DNA from: Cryptomeria japonica
Taxonomy: Eukaryota; Streptophyta; Pinopsida; Cupressales; Cupressaceae
Direction of reading: 5' to 3'
Length of the DNA: 64,000 nt
Assembly: GCF_030272615.1 (NCBI RefSeq)
Contig: NC_081415.1
Location: 230,972,803-231,036,802, forward strand
The notes below the pieces were generated by a model. That model worked only from the letters and a program-made list of their open reading frames with translations, had not been told where the DNA came from and did no database searches. The translations under genes were made by a program, and so were the position numbers. Shown piece by piece: positions 24,001 to 35,966 of this stretch. Each line of letters opens with the position of its first letter. Position 1 is the first letter of the stretch.

Positions 24001-25212
24001 CCTACACCGGTAGATGTTGATGTTGATGAAGATGAGGATGAAGAAGAAAAGCAATAGGAAACAACTAAGATCATTCCTAGGTATGTAAAGCTGAATCATG
24101 ATCCAAAGCATATCATAGGAGACAAGGATGTAGGAATTCTTACAAGAAGAAAGGTCAGAGAAAATTCTTGCATGATCTTTGAATTTGAGCCTAAAACATT
24201 TAAAGAGGCACATAAAGATGAAGACTGGATCAAGGCAATGGAAGAGGAACTTGACCAGATAGAAAAGAATGGTACATGGTATTTAGTACCCAAACCTGAG
24301 CATAAAAATGGCATAGGCACCAAATGGGTTTTTAGAAATAAGCTGAATGAATATGGCGCAGTGGTAACAAACAAATCCAAACTGGTGTGTAAAGGATATG
24401 CTCAAGAAGAGGGAGAGGACTATGGAGAAACCTTTGCTTCAGTAGCTAGATTGGAAGGAGTTCGTATGCTTCTTGCATATGCAGCTTTCAAGGGATTCAA
24501 AGTATATCAAATGGATGTAAAATCTGCATTCCTAAATGGAATACTTGAAGAGGAGGTGTATATAGAGAAACCAGATGGGTTTACCCTATCAAAAGACAAT
24601 GACATGGTGTGTAGGCTACATAAAGCCTTGTATGGATTGAAGCAGGCACCTAGAGCATGGTATGAACACTTTCACTCTCATCTTGTGAAGATTGTATTTG
24701 AAAGAACAAGTGAAGATAGAAATATCTACTTGAAGTCTGAAGGAGATCAGATTCTGATCTGTGAATTATTTGATGACATAATTTTTGGTGGAGATGACAA
24801 GATGAGTCATGATTTTGCAAATGAGATGAAGAAGGAATTTGAGATGTCACTTATAGGGGAGATTAAGTTCTTCATTGGACTATAGATTCAACAAATGAAA
24901 GATGGTATCTTTATCACTCAATCCAAGTATGTCAAAGAGGTGTTGAAGACCTTTGGCATGGAAGACAGCAAACCGGTTGGTACACCGATGGTGACCGGTC
25001 GTAAATTGTCAAAAGAGGATGACTCAGTGCTTGTGAATGAGAAGGAATACCGATCAATGATTGGTAAGTTGCACTATGTAGTACATAGAAAATCAGATAT
25101 TGCACATGCAGTAGGCATTACTGCATGGTTCCAGAAAAGTCCACGAGAATCCCACTTGGTAGCAGTCAAGTGGATTCTTAGATATCTGAAGGGAACTGAA
25201 GGGAACTATTGA
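24001..25212 (+). pseudogene. Element D reverse transcriptase
   Basis: TKWVFRNKLNEYG, QMDVKSAFLNG and [11 protein letters not shown] are clear. The catalytic motif is altered by loss of one codon: ELFDDIIFGG instead of E(V/L)FVDDIIFGG, as still seen in F and B. A TAG near 24884 replaces CAG in GLQIQQMK and is shared with B. A small duplication of GGGAACTGAA near 25191-25206 shifts the frame just before the point where solo LTR G inserted. Confidence 0.9.
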
Positions 25213-25221
25213 CTATGGATT

Positions 25222-26912
25222 GTGGTTGTATAGGGGAAAAAGCGAGACTAGGCTAACATGCCCTAATCCTACCTTTTGACACACATTGTGGAATACGAAA
25301 GAGCCTAGAGGTATCACACAATTGGCTACTTCTTTTTGTGGAAGAGAGAGCCATGGGCTACCTATTAGGATTTCTATTCCTTTGTTGTAATTTAAAGACA
25401 AAATGATGCAAGTTCAATTCCTAGCCCTAGAGTGCAAGTATGAACTAATAACAAGATTGCAGAATTGAAACTAAACAATGGAAAGCTGTAAACACCAAGA
25501 CAAAACAAGAGTGCAGATGCGTACCCGGAGTTAAAATCTGAGTGAAAATGTTCAGGATGGGGGCGTGGGCGCCACTGTCCTGATTCTGTCCCTGAAACTG
25601 CTCCTGAAACTGCTGTTCTGCAACTTGAAAAGCTGTCTGAAACTTGCTATCTGACAGAAGGACCAGGGCGCCCAGCGCCCCTGTCCCAGGGACCAGGGTG
25701 CCTAGCGCCCCTGTCCTGGTAGGACCAGGGTGCCCCATGCCCCTGTCCTGGTCTTTTGCTCTGCAATTTGGTGTGAAGTTCAGTCTCTGTCTGCTTCCGT
25801 CAGACCTGCAACTTGCGGTGTCGTCCGAATCCCGAAACCTGCACTTATATCTGAAAAGGTATGGTGGGCGGCTATATAGGGTTTTGCCTTAGTCAAACCC
25901 CCACTTTTGTGATTTCCACCTCCATGAATAGCCAAGTTGTATAGTAAAAGTTGTGTGTGCAGACCTTGTGTGTGTGCAAGATCCTAAAATACAAGTAAGC
26001 AAACTAGAGCAACCTAGAAAGTAAACCCTAATTGCTTGTACATGATAATGTAAATTCTCCAAATCAAGATGCAAAGTGATCTAAACCATGAATACAAATG
26101 ATATTATGAAGCTTATGCATAGACATGAAAACAACATGAAATCATACCCAGCCCCAAGGGAGGGGTACAAGCCAATCTTCAGTCGATGATCCCTTATTGT
26201 TCTTCAATGCCTTCAAAGCCCTAAATGGATGAATGAAATTGATGGATGCTTGATGGATGGATGTTGAATGTTGTTGAAGTCTTCAAAGACCTGCTCTTTC
26301 GCTACATAGAAGGTCCTTGAAACCAAAATTCAGGATCCTTTCAAATGAAGAAAGAGAGTTCTTATATATGAAACCCTAGGTCTTAATTTCAACTTTTGGC
26401 CGACCTAGAGATTGATTCTCCCACCAATTTCTTGGGGTTAAGCTTTATTTTATGATTGGATTGCACTCCTAAAATTTCGGGAAAAATGTCCGGGACCATG
26501 TGCACGTCGGGCGCCATGGTCCTCTCCAGGCGCCATGGTCCCGACAACTTTTCACCAAATTTTTAGGGCCGTCGGATATGATGATTTTAGAGAGAATCCC
26601 GAAGTTATAGGTGATTTCAAGATGTTTTGACCCCCGAAATCAAGCCCCCAAGTTCAAAATAGGACCTAATTAGGGTTTTTGATTAAATGATGTATTGGAG
26701 GAATAAATGAAAGGGGCACACTTTAACAAAAAGGGCCCAACTTTATAATATGGGAGATGATAAAATAGAACCTTAGACCTAATTAATTTAATTAATTAAG
26801 TGCTAAAGGGAAAATGCAATGCAAAATGCAAAATGTGCCAAGGCGGGTGCTAAACTAGGTGTGAAATTGTACCACCCTAGCAAGTACGTACAATTTATGC
26901 CGCTACAGTGGT
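25222..26912 (-). mobile_element. Solo LTR G (gypsy-like) inserted in element D
   Basis: The LTR is 25227-26907 (1,681 bases). On the plus strand it reads TGTATAGG to CGCTACA, flanked by exact GTGGT duplications (25222-25226 and 26908-26912). Removing it and one duplication restores the B sequence GGATTATGGTATCCATACAG apart from point changes. On the minus strand it begins TGTAGCGGCATAAATTG, like the A LTR (TGTAGCGTCCTAAAATTG), so it is read as minus-strand and related to A. No internal region remains. It carries GC-rich blocks at 25660-25751 and 26494-26544. Confidence 0.9.
25660..25751. repeat. GC-rich hairpin-like units in solo LTR G
   Basis: Three related units of about 28-32 bases start GGACCAGGG(C/T)GCC and end CCCCTGTCC. 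They resemble the perfect palindromes in the A LTR, but their stems are now imperfect. A second GC block of a different kind (GGCGCCATGGTCC, twice) lies at 26494-26544. Confidence 0.8.
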
Positions 26913-27415
26913 ATACATACAGTAATGATTTCAACCTCAGAGTGTTTACAGATGTTGATTGGGCTGGTAATGTGGATGAACAGAAGAGCACAACCAGTGG
27001 TGCATTCTTTCTTGGTGGTAGAATAGTCACATGGATGAGTAAGAAGTAGAGTTGTATCTCTCAGTCTACAGCAAAAGCGAAATATGTTGCAACATTTATG
27101 AACTGCACCCAGAAAATTTGGATGAAGCATGTATTAAGTGGTTTCAAAGTTCTTGTATCTAAACGGGTGAGTATATTCTGTGACAACACAAGTGCAATTA
27201 ACATTTCCAAGGATCCAGTTTTACATGCTAGAACCAAGCACTTCAAGCTCAAGTATCATTTTTTGAGGGAGAAGGTTCAGAAGAAAGAGGTTGTATTGGA
27301 ACATGTTTCCAGTAAGGAGCAGTTAGCAGACATGTTCACCAAGCCTCTACCGAAGGCTACATTTACCTATTTAAGAGGTGAATTAGGGGTGTTTCCCCTT
27401 CAAGAGATGAACTAA
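26913..27415 (+). pseudogene. Element D RNase H
   Basis: Sequence resumes after LTR G with YSNDFNLRVFTDVDWAG. The catalytic Glu region reads TAKAKYVA where family members have AEVEYVAA, so the Glu is Lys and activity is probably lost. FCDNTSAINISKDP, HARTKHFKLKYHFLRE and ADMFTKPLP follow, ending at PLQEMN. A TAG at 27046 replaces CAG (KK(Q)SCISQS). Confidence 0.9.
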
Positions 27416-27492
27416 AGGTGTGTGCTCCACGTCAGTCACGTATTGCATTGATAAATATTTTCCAGGATTGGTGTGTTGAAGGATGCTACTCC

Positions 27493-27660
27493 TTAGGGGG
27501 AGCAGCATAGTGGGACATAGTTGTTTGTGCCTCTACTTTGGCATTGTTGTCAAAGGGGGAGAAGATCTGAAGCAGAGAAGGTATCTGCATTATTGGGGAG
27601 AAGAAGATGCGAAGCAGATATATATCTTTCTATATTGCCATCAATGCCAAAGGGGGAGAT
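27493..27660 (+). promoter_or_regulatory. Triple polypurine tract of element D
   Basis: TTAGGGGGAGCAG (27493), CAAAGGGGGAGAAG (27551) and AAAGGGGGAGAT (27649-27660) precede the 3' LTR, the last one directly. The same three positions are kept in element B. Confidence 0.85.
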
Positions 27661-29167
27661 TGTTGGCATATGTGCAGAGCATGATGACATAATGATATTG
27701 TATGTTGTCATTGATGTCAATATGCTAAAGTATGACCTGGTATATTGTAGTAAGATAACTGGAAATAAAACCGGTATGATGATGTAAACTGATATATGTA
27801 AAAAAGTGAAGCGGTATGTTTATTCAAAGGTGAACTGGTATGTTGGAATGATAACCGGTATATGGAAGTTTTGTATCGGGGTTTCATTTGGCATGACTAC
27901 CAATTGGTAGTCTTAGCTTATGGGTTTTCGGTTGATGTATTGCCTGTGTGATTCAATCGATGACATCTTGTGATGTGTTAGCATTGTAATGAAGATCAGA
28001 TCACGTTGCCACGTCAGCCTTGTGCGCATGAAGGATTTCCTTGAGGATCTTGGATGAAGAAGATCAATCCTATCTACCTCGGGAATGTGCGAAGTCTTTG
28101 TAAATGGTAGAGAGCGTGTGATGGGTTATCAGCTTCCTTAAGCGACAAAGAATGAACGTTGGAGAACATATTGAGATCTGTTCAAGACTGTTGTACTCAA
28201 TGCAGTGTGATTAATGGTCAGGATCGAACCGACTGAATTGTTAAACCTAAAAGTTTTGGGTTTAGGGTTTATGCTACCGACCTATCTATTTCCTATAAGG
28301 TCGATGATGTTTTTTATTTTGAATTTGTTGGCAAATGTTATGTGTGTATCCAAGTGAAGAGATACTTGATTCTTGCCAGACCCGAGAAGTGTGTTGATAC
28401 CTGTAGAGAGTGATTTCAGAAGCAAAGGAGCTAAAGAGGATCTGTCTTGGCATTGTTTGTTGTTATCAGATCAGTGTATTACCTATTGACTTCTAACCAT
28501 TTCAGCAGTTGGAAAATCCCTTAATTGGGTAGCTTTAACAGGCATTTGTATAAATCCTTCAATAGGGTGACTCAATTCAATGAGTTCTTAAAATCCTCTT
28601 GCGAGGTAATCTCTAATAGGGTTTTAACCTTTAACCGGGTATTTAGCCATCCCTTAACCGGGTGATCCCTATCAGGATCAGTTCCTAGCATAACCTATTG
28701 TAAAAGTCTTTAACCGGACAAGGCTCCTAATAGAGCGGACTTCAAAAGAGTTCAAAGAATAGCTTGTGGGTATTCATCCCCACCGTGGTTTTTACTAGTT
28801 GGGTTTCCACGTAAAAAATCAGTGTGTCATGTGTGATGCTTTTCATGTGAGTGTTTAGTGTTTTATGTTAAGTGGTAATGCATGTTGAACTAGTAGTCTT
28901 TATACTTCTGATGTATTACCTATCTATGCATATGAGTGAAGTGAAAAGGAGATGTTAGGTGAGGTGAAGATCTAAGTGATAACCGGTTTATACTTGTCAT
29001 AGTCATTCTTGGTTTTACTGGTAGTACCCTATTTTGGATCGGTGTTACTGTTTACCAGTTAAGTGCAGTCTTTGCAGTCAAACTGGTTCAGAGTAAGTTT
29101 TTATCTATACTGATTCACCCCCCCTCTCAGTACCGGTTTGGTACTAACTGTTCATCATTATTCATCA
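27661..29167 (+). repeat. 3' LTR of element D
   Basis: The LTR starts TGTTGGCATATG and ends TTCATCA, followed by AAGAA. It matches 20040-21559 throughout with scattered changes, mostly transitions. Confidence 0.95.
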
Positions 29168-29172
29168 AAGAA

Positions 29173-30086
29173 CGTTGAGAGGGGGGGGGGGTGTGAATCA
29201 GTGTTTTGTTGATAAGATATGATTTTACCCTTTTATAACATACACATATAAACTGGTAAATGAAGAAACATATAACTTGAAGCAAATAAACCATCCACAT
29301 AAATGAACACCATAACACACATAATTTATACATGAAAAACCTCAAAGAGGAAAAAACATGGTGGGATTTGTAACCCACAATATCAGTTCATTGGCCATAT
29401 GAAAGGATATTACATAAAATGGGGGCCTGCACATTCAGGAAGGCACACTGCCTAGAGCACACTATTTATCACAAAAAGAGTCTCACTAACTACAAGCTTC
29501 TGCTGAAATAAAACATTAATAATGAACTCACAAAATGCATCTGCTAGGAAAAAAAGAGTTCTAGTTATAGTTCTTCTTTGTACCAATTCATAAACCCTGA
29601 ACACTTATGTCGGTATCTCTTCTTCTCCAAGAATTTTTTCCAAACTATCTACAGATCATTGCATGATATAACATTCATATACAAATGATCTACATACATA
29701 TTCTTCACATCATACAGTTCTGTTATTATTCTCTTATATCACTACTTACAAAATGACCTAGCAGACTGACCTATTTACCCTTACAAACAATAAGCCTTAA
29801 ATGTCAGCTTGCAATGTATTATAAAAGATATACAATGTTGGATTTATACAATAATTAAAAAAAGATTTTACAAATAAAACTTCCATCGGGTCCAAGGCTG
29901 ATGTCGACTTCACTAAAGTGTGGGATGCCAATGTCGGTGTTGGTGTCAGTGTAACCCTGGATTCTCCAATGCCGGTATCTATCAGTGAATGCCTCCTAGT
30001 GTCGGCGTATGCCTGTGTAAGCTTCCTTATGGATCTTGTTGCCATCAATGACAACATATGAATCCAATGAGTGTCAATTGCCAACA
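29173..30086 (-). repeat. Main part of the element E 3' LTR
   Basis: It matches 35036-35966 closely. On the minus strand it begins TGTTGGCAATTGACAC at 30086, directly after the purine tract. It contains a long G run at 29180-29190 (plus strand) and the shared LTR block near 29330-29375. Confidence 0.95.
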
Positions 30087-30240
30087 ATCTCCCCCTTTGG
30101 TATTGATGGCAACACTCATGTGAAAAATGGATTCCCTATCGATTCAACCTGAAGTATGCTCCCCCAAAGCAATACACTCCTTCCTGATATACTTCCCATA
30201 TTTTATGTCTGATATTTTTCACATTATATACACTCCCCCT
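30087..30240 (-). promoter_or_regulatory. Multiple polypurine tracts of element E
   Basis: On the minus strand CCAAAGGGGGAGAT (30087-30100) abuts the 3' LTR. Similar runs are at about 30159-30168 and 30231-30243. This is the same multi-tract design as in B, D and F, although E encodes no polymerase. Confidence 0.75.
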
Positions 30241-30300
30241 TTGGCATCAATTCCAAAGACCGGTAAAAGAATTTGAAAGAATTAATGAATACAGATTACT

Positions 30301-33300
30301 TTACCGGAGCTTGACCAATTTCAAAATTTCCAAGTAAGCCTTGTCTAGAAACTGTAAATATGTATCCCAGTCGGTTCTGAAGGTATCAGATATGGATACA
30401 AGTCCACTCAGTAAGTGTGCAAATGTTTCCTTCTCTTTGAATTTTGTCGGTGTGGGCTTAGCAATCATATCCATACATTCCCTCTTATGTACACCGAGTG
30501 TATCCAATCTAGGACTCACCAATCCTCTAAGACTCCTTGCTCTCTAAATGATCTTGTCTCTTTCCTTTTCAAAAGAAAAAATTTGGTTCTCCAAGGACAA
30601 AATTTGTCCAACAGATGTTGTTAGTGAGGTTAATCCATCAAAGGAATTTGCAATATTGGAAACCTTACCATGTAATTCCTTTAATCTGCTATCTACATTT
30701 GTTGTAAGAGTTTCTATGTTACAATAGACCCTGTAGATATTTGTACATTGTTTCAAACAATTCTCAATAAGGATCAATTGTCCTTTAATTTTCTTTTTCT
30801 CTATTTCAATAATTTGATCAAAAGCAGCTCTCTTAGCCACAGTAAATCTCTCAAGTGCCTGTCGATTTTAAATTTTCTGCAAAGATTGAAAGTTGTTAGA
30901 TATATGCTCAGTTAATGCCTTAAGCTTGTCGGAAGGGCTTGCTTCATTTTCAATCTTACAATCAGGAATTAGTCTGCGCAAAACTATGATTGAGTGATAT
31001 ATTATTCCTTTATCTATTGATCCCTCCTTTATTAGTTTCTGAGTAGCCATCATCATTAACTCAGTAGGACTCATCTCAGTGATTGATTTCTTCTCAACTT
31101 GAGAAGTGTCAATTGCCAAAACCTTTTCCGGGGAATCAATATTAACTGTCGGTATAGTTTCAGTTCCCTTTGCCTTATCCTCCTTAGCACCGGTGGCTTC
31201 GCCACTTGGCGCAGTATCTATTACTACCGGTGGAGTATTATCGACAATATTGTCAGTAACCTGTATAGTGTCTTGTTTAAAATTTGTTTCTGCTGGTATT
31301 GATTGTACACTCTCCTTTACTGCCAGTGGTGTTTGTATACTTATAGTTACTGCTGGTTTATTTAAAATTGGAGCTGAACTATCCAAAATACCTTTCCCTT
31401 TAGATCTGTCTGGGATGGTGGAAGTTGATGCTTTTACAAATTCTTCTTGGGAGGTGAGAAAATCAGGATTCTTTTGGAAGAATTTGGTCCAACCATATTT
31501 GGTCTCATTTACTACCTCAAGTACCATGCCCATCATTAGGCTTATTTGTCGGGGTTTGCTACTAAAAACTATTATGTTTGCAACATCAATGCATTTTTTC
31601 ATTTCCTCATTGGTTATTGAACCACACATACCCAAAAGTTCTACTTTCTTAATTTATCTATCCCTCTTGATTGCATCAAGTCTTCTAGCATCTAATTTAT
31701 TGTACAGTGATAGAGGAATTTCCTTCAAATTTCTACTAAGGAATTCTTATATATATATATATATCCATGTATAACAAAATTGCCTCTTCAATATCATTTT
31801 TCTCATTATCCTCTAAACCTTCATAATAAATGGATACATTTTTCAACATCCCATCCTTGGTTACTTCATCAATCAATTTAGCACAAGTCATTATATCCTT
31901 ACCAGATTTATTATCATCATCATTCTTCTTCTTCTTCTTGTGGGTTGTCGGAGTGGATGTGACTAGTTTCCTCTTCTGAATGGGTTTCCTTGTCAGAGGT
32001 GGGGGTGCAGTAGGTTTTGTCACTTTTGTCACAAGCTTCTTCCTTGGCTCCACCTTCTTTTCCTCCACCGGAGGCTAGTCAACTTTCTTTCTTTGTACTC
32101 TTCTGAATGCTAGAGGTTCATTATCCTCTGGATCAGATTTAGAAGTGAGAAGAAATGAAAGTTTCAGGCCTCTTCGCCTCAGGAGCACTAACTGTTGTCG
32201 GTTCCTTTGTTAGTTTGGATCCAGAACCCAGTTGAGTGTCTATCTTATGGATTACATCCTGTATATATGCAAAAATATTATCTATTTTCTTCTCTCTTCT
32301 TTTCTTTTTGAAGCCAATCTTGACTTCAAGAGCCTTTTCTTCAGCAGTACCAAAGTGTTCTATCTTATCATCCAATGGAGCTTCAAGAAGCATTTTTGCA
32401 TAAAGTTCAAAAATGCTATCATCCACTTCATATCCAAAATCAATGACCCATATGATCCTAGGTTCTACTGCCTCCATAAGAGTTTCATCAATTTTCACCA
32501 TAAAACAGATATCAGTGGAGTACTTCTCCACAATGTGCTTTGGTATTCTTTCCCTCTGTTTCATATTTTCCTGGAATGTTTTGAAATATCCCCAAAGCTT
32601 TTCATCCCTTCTGATACCAAGAACAATGATTGTTTCCTTGATTTGCATACCTACCGGTATGTCATGAGCCCAACTCTTCTTCCCTAGTCTGGGTAGCTCA
32701 TTCATGAAGTAAAGCATTAAACAAACAATGAGATTTCTGAACCAAAAAGTTCATTTCTTAACACTCTTAATCTTTTCAAGATTTATCATTAACTCACTTC
32801 TTAGCCATGCACATAAATCATACTTCTCATTATTCTTTAACATCTAATGAGCAACATGGATGGAGGAACTACCAACAGAGTTCAGTCAACTAGATTGAGT
32901 TACCTTATAGCCGATTATCATGTTGACAAATTTCACATCTAAGTCCTTGATGGTGCTAACTCTCATAGATCTTCCATCATGGGTTGTGTCGGTGAGCTTC
33001 TCAATAGCAGTGGTGGAAATCTTCTTGCCAGGTTCTTGTCCAACTTTGGGTAAGTTGATGACTACTTGAATTGCTTCCTTTGTGATCATGTAGGGCTGAT
33101 CCAGCCATATGATTTCATTGTGAACCCTACTTAGAACATATCTGATCACTTCATCTTTGAATTCTGGTATGTATAGAATACCGGTTAACCCTAGATCCTT
33201 GATGATCTTATATTCTAGCTTGATTATTCCAGAGTCTCCCAGTATCACAGATTGATACATTTCCTTAATCTCTTCTATACCTATATCCTCCAAGGTGCAG

Positions 33301-33441
33301 TGAATATATGCCCTTACATCCTCAACATACATCACGCCATCGGTAACCCTAGAGAATGTGCCCACAGAGTCTTCTTTCTTAGATATCTAGGGAACTTCCT
33401 TAAAAATGGGTCTCATCCTATCCTTAACTTCAACAATTTTG
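30301..33441 (-). pseudogene. Element E second ORF: large unrecognised protein, broken
   Basis: About 1,000 codons can be followed on the minus strand through several stops and two frame changes (near 32100 and at a TA repeat near 31745). The N-terminal part (33440-32720) looks globular: YFFKIVEVKDRMRPIF, YVEDVRAYIHCTLEDIGI, YMITKEAIQVVINLPKVG. A hydrophobic helix-rich part follows (LIVCLMLYFMNELP), then IIWVIDFGYEVDDSIFELY. The middle is Lys/Pro-rich (about 32060-31920) and then Thr/Ser/Pro-rich. The C-terminus (31080-30301) is helical and charged, with coiled-coil character. I recognise no family and no polymerase, protease or integrase motif. A possible splice acceptor TTTTCAG sits just before 33441. 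Its place between gag and 3' LTR fits the extra or 'env-like' ORF of some plant copia elements. Confidence 0.6.
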
Positions 33442-33803
33442 AAGAAATACCTGAAAAATGATCGTCGGTGTTAATATTTTGATTGCTTCTCTAATGATTG
33501 CTAGAAATCCTTTCATAATGCTTTTGCTCACTCTTAATCCCTGAAATTTTCCTTTGCTTTGCTCTAGATTGCTTGAATGTTGGGTGATTGAAAATGGGTT
33601 CACTTTCTCCTTTTATCAACAAGCAAACCCCAATCCTTCACTGTCATAAATGCTTCTCTATGTACCCTACCAGATGTCGGTTTCACAGTCTTATGTCAGG
33701 TAATCCTTCATCAATGATTAAGACAACTCTCTAGATCTCTTTCAGATCTCCTCTAGGGAATATGTAATATTTTCAATAGATTTGCCAACCCCTAAGGCAT
33801 ATG

Positions 33804-34978
33804 CCTCAGTTAGCGGTGGAATTTTCTGCAGGTGCAGGAATGCTCTCTTCTACCAGTGGAGTTACCAGTGTAGATTCATCTCCACTTGGTTCTTCAGACT
33901 TTCTAACCCATCTCTTGGTGTGATCTTGATGTATTTTATCTACCTTCTTCTTTCCTTTCTCATTTTCTTTATCATTGCTAATCGGTTGAGTCTTGCTTCT
34001 ATAGTACTTAGCAATATGACCTATTTTGTTGCATGCATAACATGTAACATTGTTCTTTTGAATTTCTTTAACATATCCGGTGGCATTCCTTGACCTACAT
34101 TGATTAGCCAAATGACCAAAATTTCCACATGCATGACATTTGACATTCATTCTGCAATCTTCTGATCTATGACAATATTTTTTGCAATTTGTGCATTGAC
34201 TGGGAACAGAATTGTAGTTTTGATTTGCTCTATTTCTACATTGTTTAGCCATATGCCCAAATTTATTAAAAACAAATCATCTACCATTGAATTTATAAAC
34301 ATTATATTATCTTACCGGTTTCCTCTCTTCTGATGAGTTCTGCATACCAACTGTCTGATCTTCATTTGCAGTACCGGAGCTTTCACCTTGTATAAATCTA
34401 AGTCCTCTAGAATCATCATTTTGCCTTTGTCTTTTCAATAAGTCATCCAACTATGCAACACTAATCCTGAATTTTTCTTTATACTCACTTGCAATAGTCA
34501 GATCATCTCTTAGAGTTGTTATTTATCTTTCAAGTTCTTGTTCATTGTTTTGGGAGTGTGCCAAATTAGTTCTCAACAGATTATTCCCATGAGTCAATCT
34601 ACCACATTCATCAAATTTGTTCTTTAGAGATGTAACAAGATTTTCTTCCTTCTTCTTTCTATCCTCAATATCTTTTGATAACCTCATAGTCAATTCTTGC
34701 ATTTCATTCTTCATGAGCATGTTTGGTTGACTCAGTTTTTGACATTGTTCCTTAAGTGCATTTTTCTCTTCATCATCCTGGTTTTGCAAAAGTTCCTTTC
34801 TCTTGGCTTGAGCTGATGATAACCTTTCTTCTAGGACAAGAATGAATTCATTAGCAGAATTCAATTCATCTTGCAATTTTAAATTCTTCATCCTTTTAGC
34901 ATCATAATCCTCAAGAGCCAGCTCAACTTGCTTCTCCATAGCCATGTTCAATGATTTTGGTTTTAGGATCTTCCTCAA
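33804..34978 (-). pseudogene. Element E gag: coiled coil plus tandem zinc knuckles
   Basis: The ORF starts at 34978, about 28 bases after the primer binding site; an inner Met (MAMEKQ) is equally likely. Residues about 10-150 are a long charged coiled coil. After three stops (near 34522, 34450 and 34310) a nucleic-acid binding part follows with at least four knuckles: a damaged FVFNKFGHMAKQC, then CTNCKKYCHRSEDC and CHACGNFGHLANQC (both CX2CX4HX4C), then CYACNKIGHIAKYY with its last Cys lost. The tail is Lys-rich, then acidic. The UBN2-type gag domain seen in D and F is absent, so this is a different gag design. It would bind RNA and form particles. Confidence 0.8.
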
Positions 34979-35005
34979 ACTGTTAAACTTCTTCTAAGGA
35001 ACTAG

Positions 35006-35017
35006 GCTCTGATACCA
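35006..35017 (-). promoter_or_regulatory. Primer binding site of element E
   Basis: On the minus strand TGGTATCAGAGC begins two bases after the 5' LTR. It is an exact match to the initiator tRNA-Met type. Confidence 0.95.
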
Positions 35018-35019
35018 AT

Positions 35020-35966
35020 TGTTGGGGTCCAAGAACACTAAGAGGGGGGGGTGAATCAGTGTTTTGTCGATAAGATATGATTTTACCCTTTTATAACATA
35101 CACATATAAACTGGTAAATGAAGAAACATATAACTTGAAGCAAATAAACCATGCACATAAATGAACACCATAACACATAGAATTTATAAGTGGAAAACCT
35201 CAAAGAGGAAAAACCTCAGTGGGATTTGTGACCCACAATATCATTTCACTGGCCATATGAAAGGATATTACATAAAATGGGGGCCTGCACATGCAAAGGG
35301 GCACACTGCCTAGAGCACACTATTCATCACAAAAAGAGTCTCACTGACTACAAGCTTCTACTGAAATAAAACAGTAATAATGAACTCACAAAATGCATCT
35401 GATATGCCAAAAAGAGTTCTAGTTATAGTTATGCTCTGTACCGGTTCATAAACCCTGGACACTTCTACCGGTATCTCTTCTCCTCCAAGAATGCTTTCCA
35501 AAATATCTACAGATCATTGCATGATATAACATTCATATAAAAATGATCTACATACATATTCTTCGCATCATGCAGTTCTATTATTAATCTCTTATATCAC
35601 TACTTACAAAATGACCTAGCAGACTGACCTATATACCCTTACAAACAATAAGCCTTATGTCAGCTTGCAATGTATTACAAAAGATATACAAAGTCGGCTT
35701 TATACAATAATTACAAAATGATTTTACAAATAAAACTTCCTTCGGGTCTAAGGCTGATGTCAGCTTCACTGAAGTGCGGGATGTCGATGCCAGTGTCGGT
35801 GCCAGTATAACCTTGGATTCTCCAATGCTGGTATCTATCGGTGAATGCATCCTAGTACCGGTGTATGTTGATGTAAGCTTCCTTATGAATCTTGTTGCCA
35901 AGTAACCATATTGCCATTTTGCCATCAATGACAACATATGATTCCAATGAGTGTCAATTGCCAACA
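35020..35966 (-). repeat. 5' LTR of element E
   Basis: 947 bases. On the minus strand it runs from TGTTGGCAATTGACAC to GGACCCCAACA. The shared LTR block is near 35190-35235, and a G run on the plus strand is at 35043-35051. Confidence 0.95.

Larger units (their letters stand above)
20035..29172 (+). mobile_element. Complete Ty1/copia retrotransposon D
   Basis: The element has a 5' LTR 20040-21559, primer binding site 21562-21573, gag-pol 21631-27415 (interrupted by solo LTR G), three purine tracts 27493-27660 and a 3' LTR 27661-29167. The 5-bp duplication AAGAA is exact (20035-20039 and 29168-29172) and lies within the element E LTR. It belongs to the same family as B. Frame changes and stops mean it is not autonomous. 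Confidence 0.95.

Noticed and set aside
31740-31765. TA-repeat in the element E ORF read as a promoter
   Set aside because: It is a simple microsatellite that broke the reading frame; nothing else supports promoter use.
30301-33441. Calling the E second ORF an envelope protein
   Set aside because: Only its position suggests this. I see no signal peptide, fusion peptide or membrane anchor.
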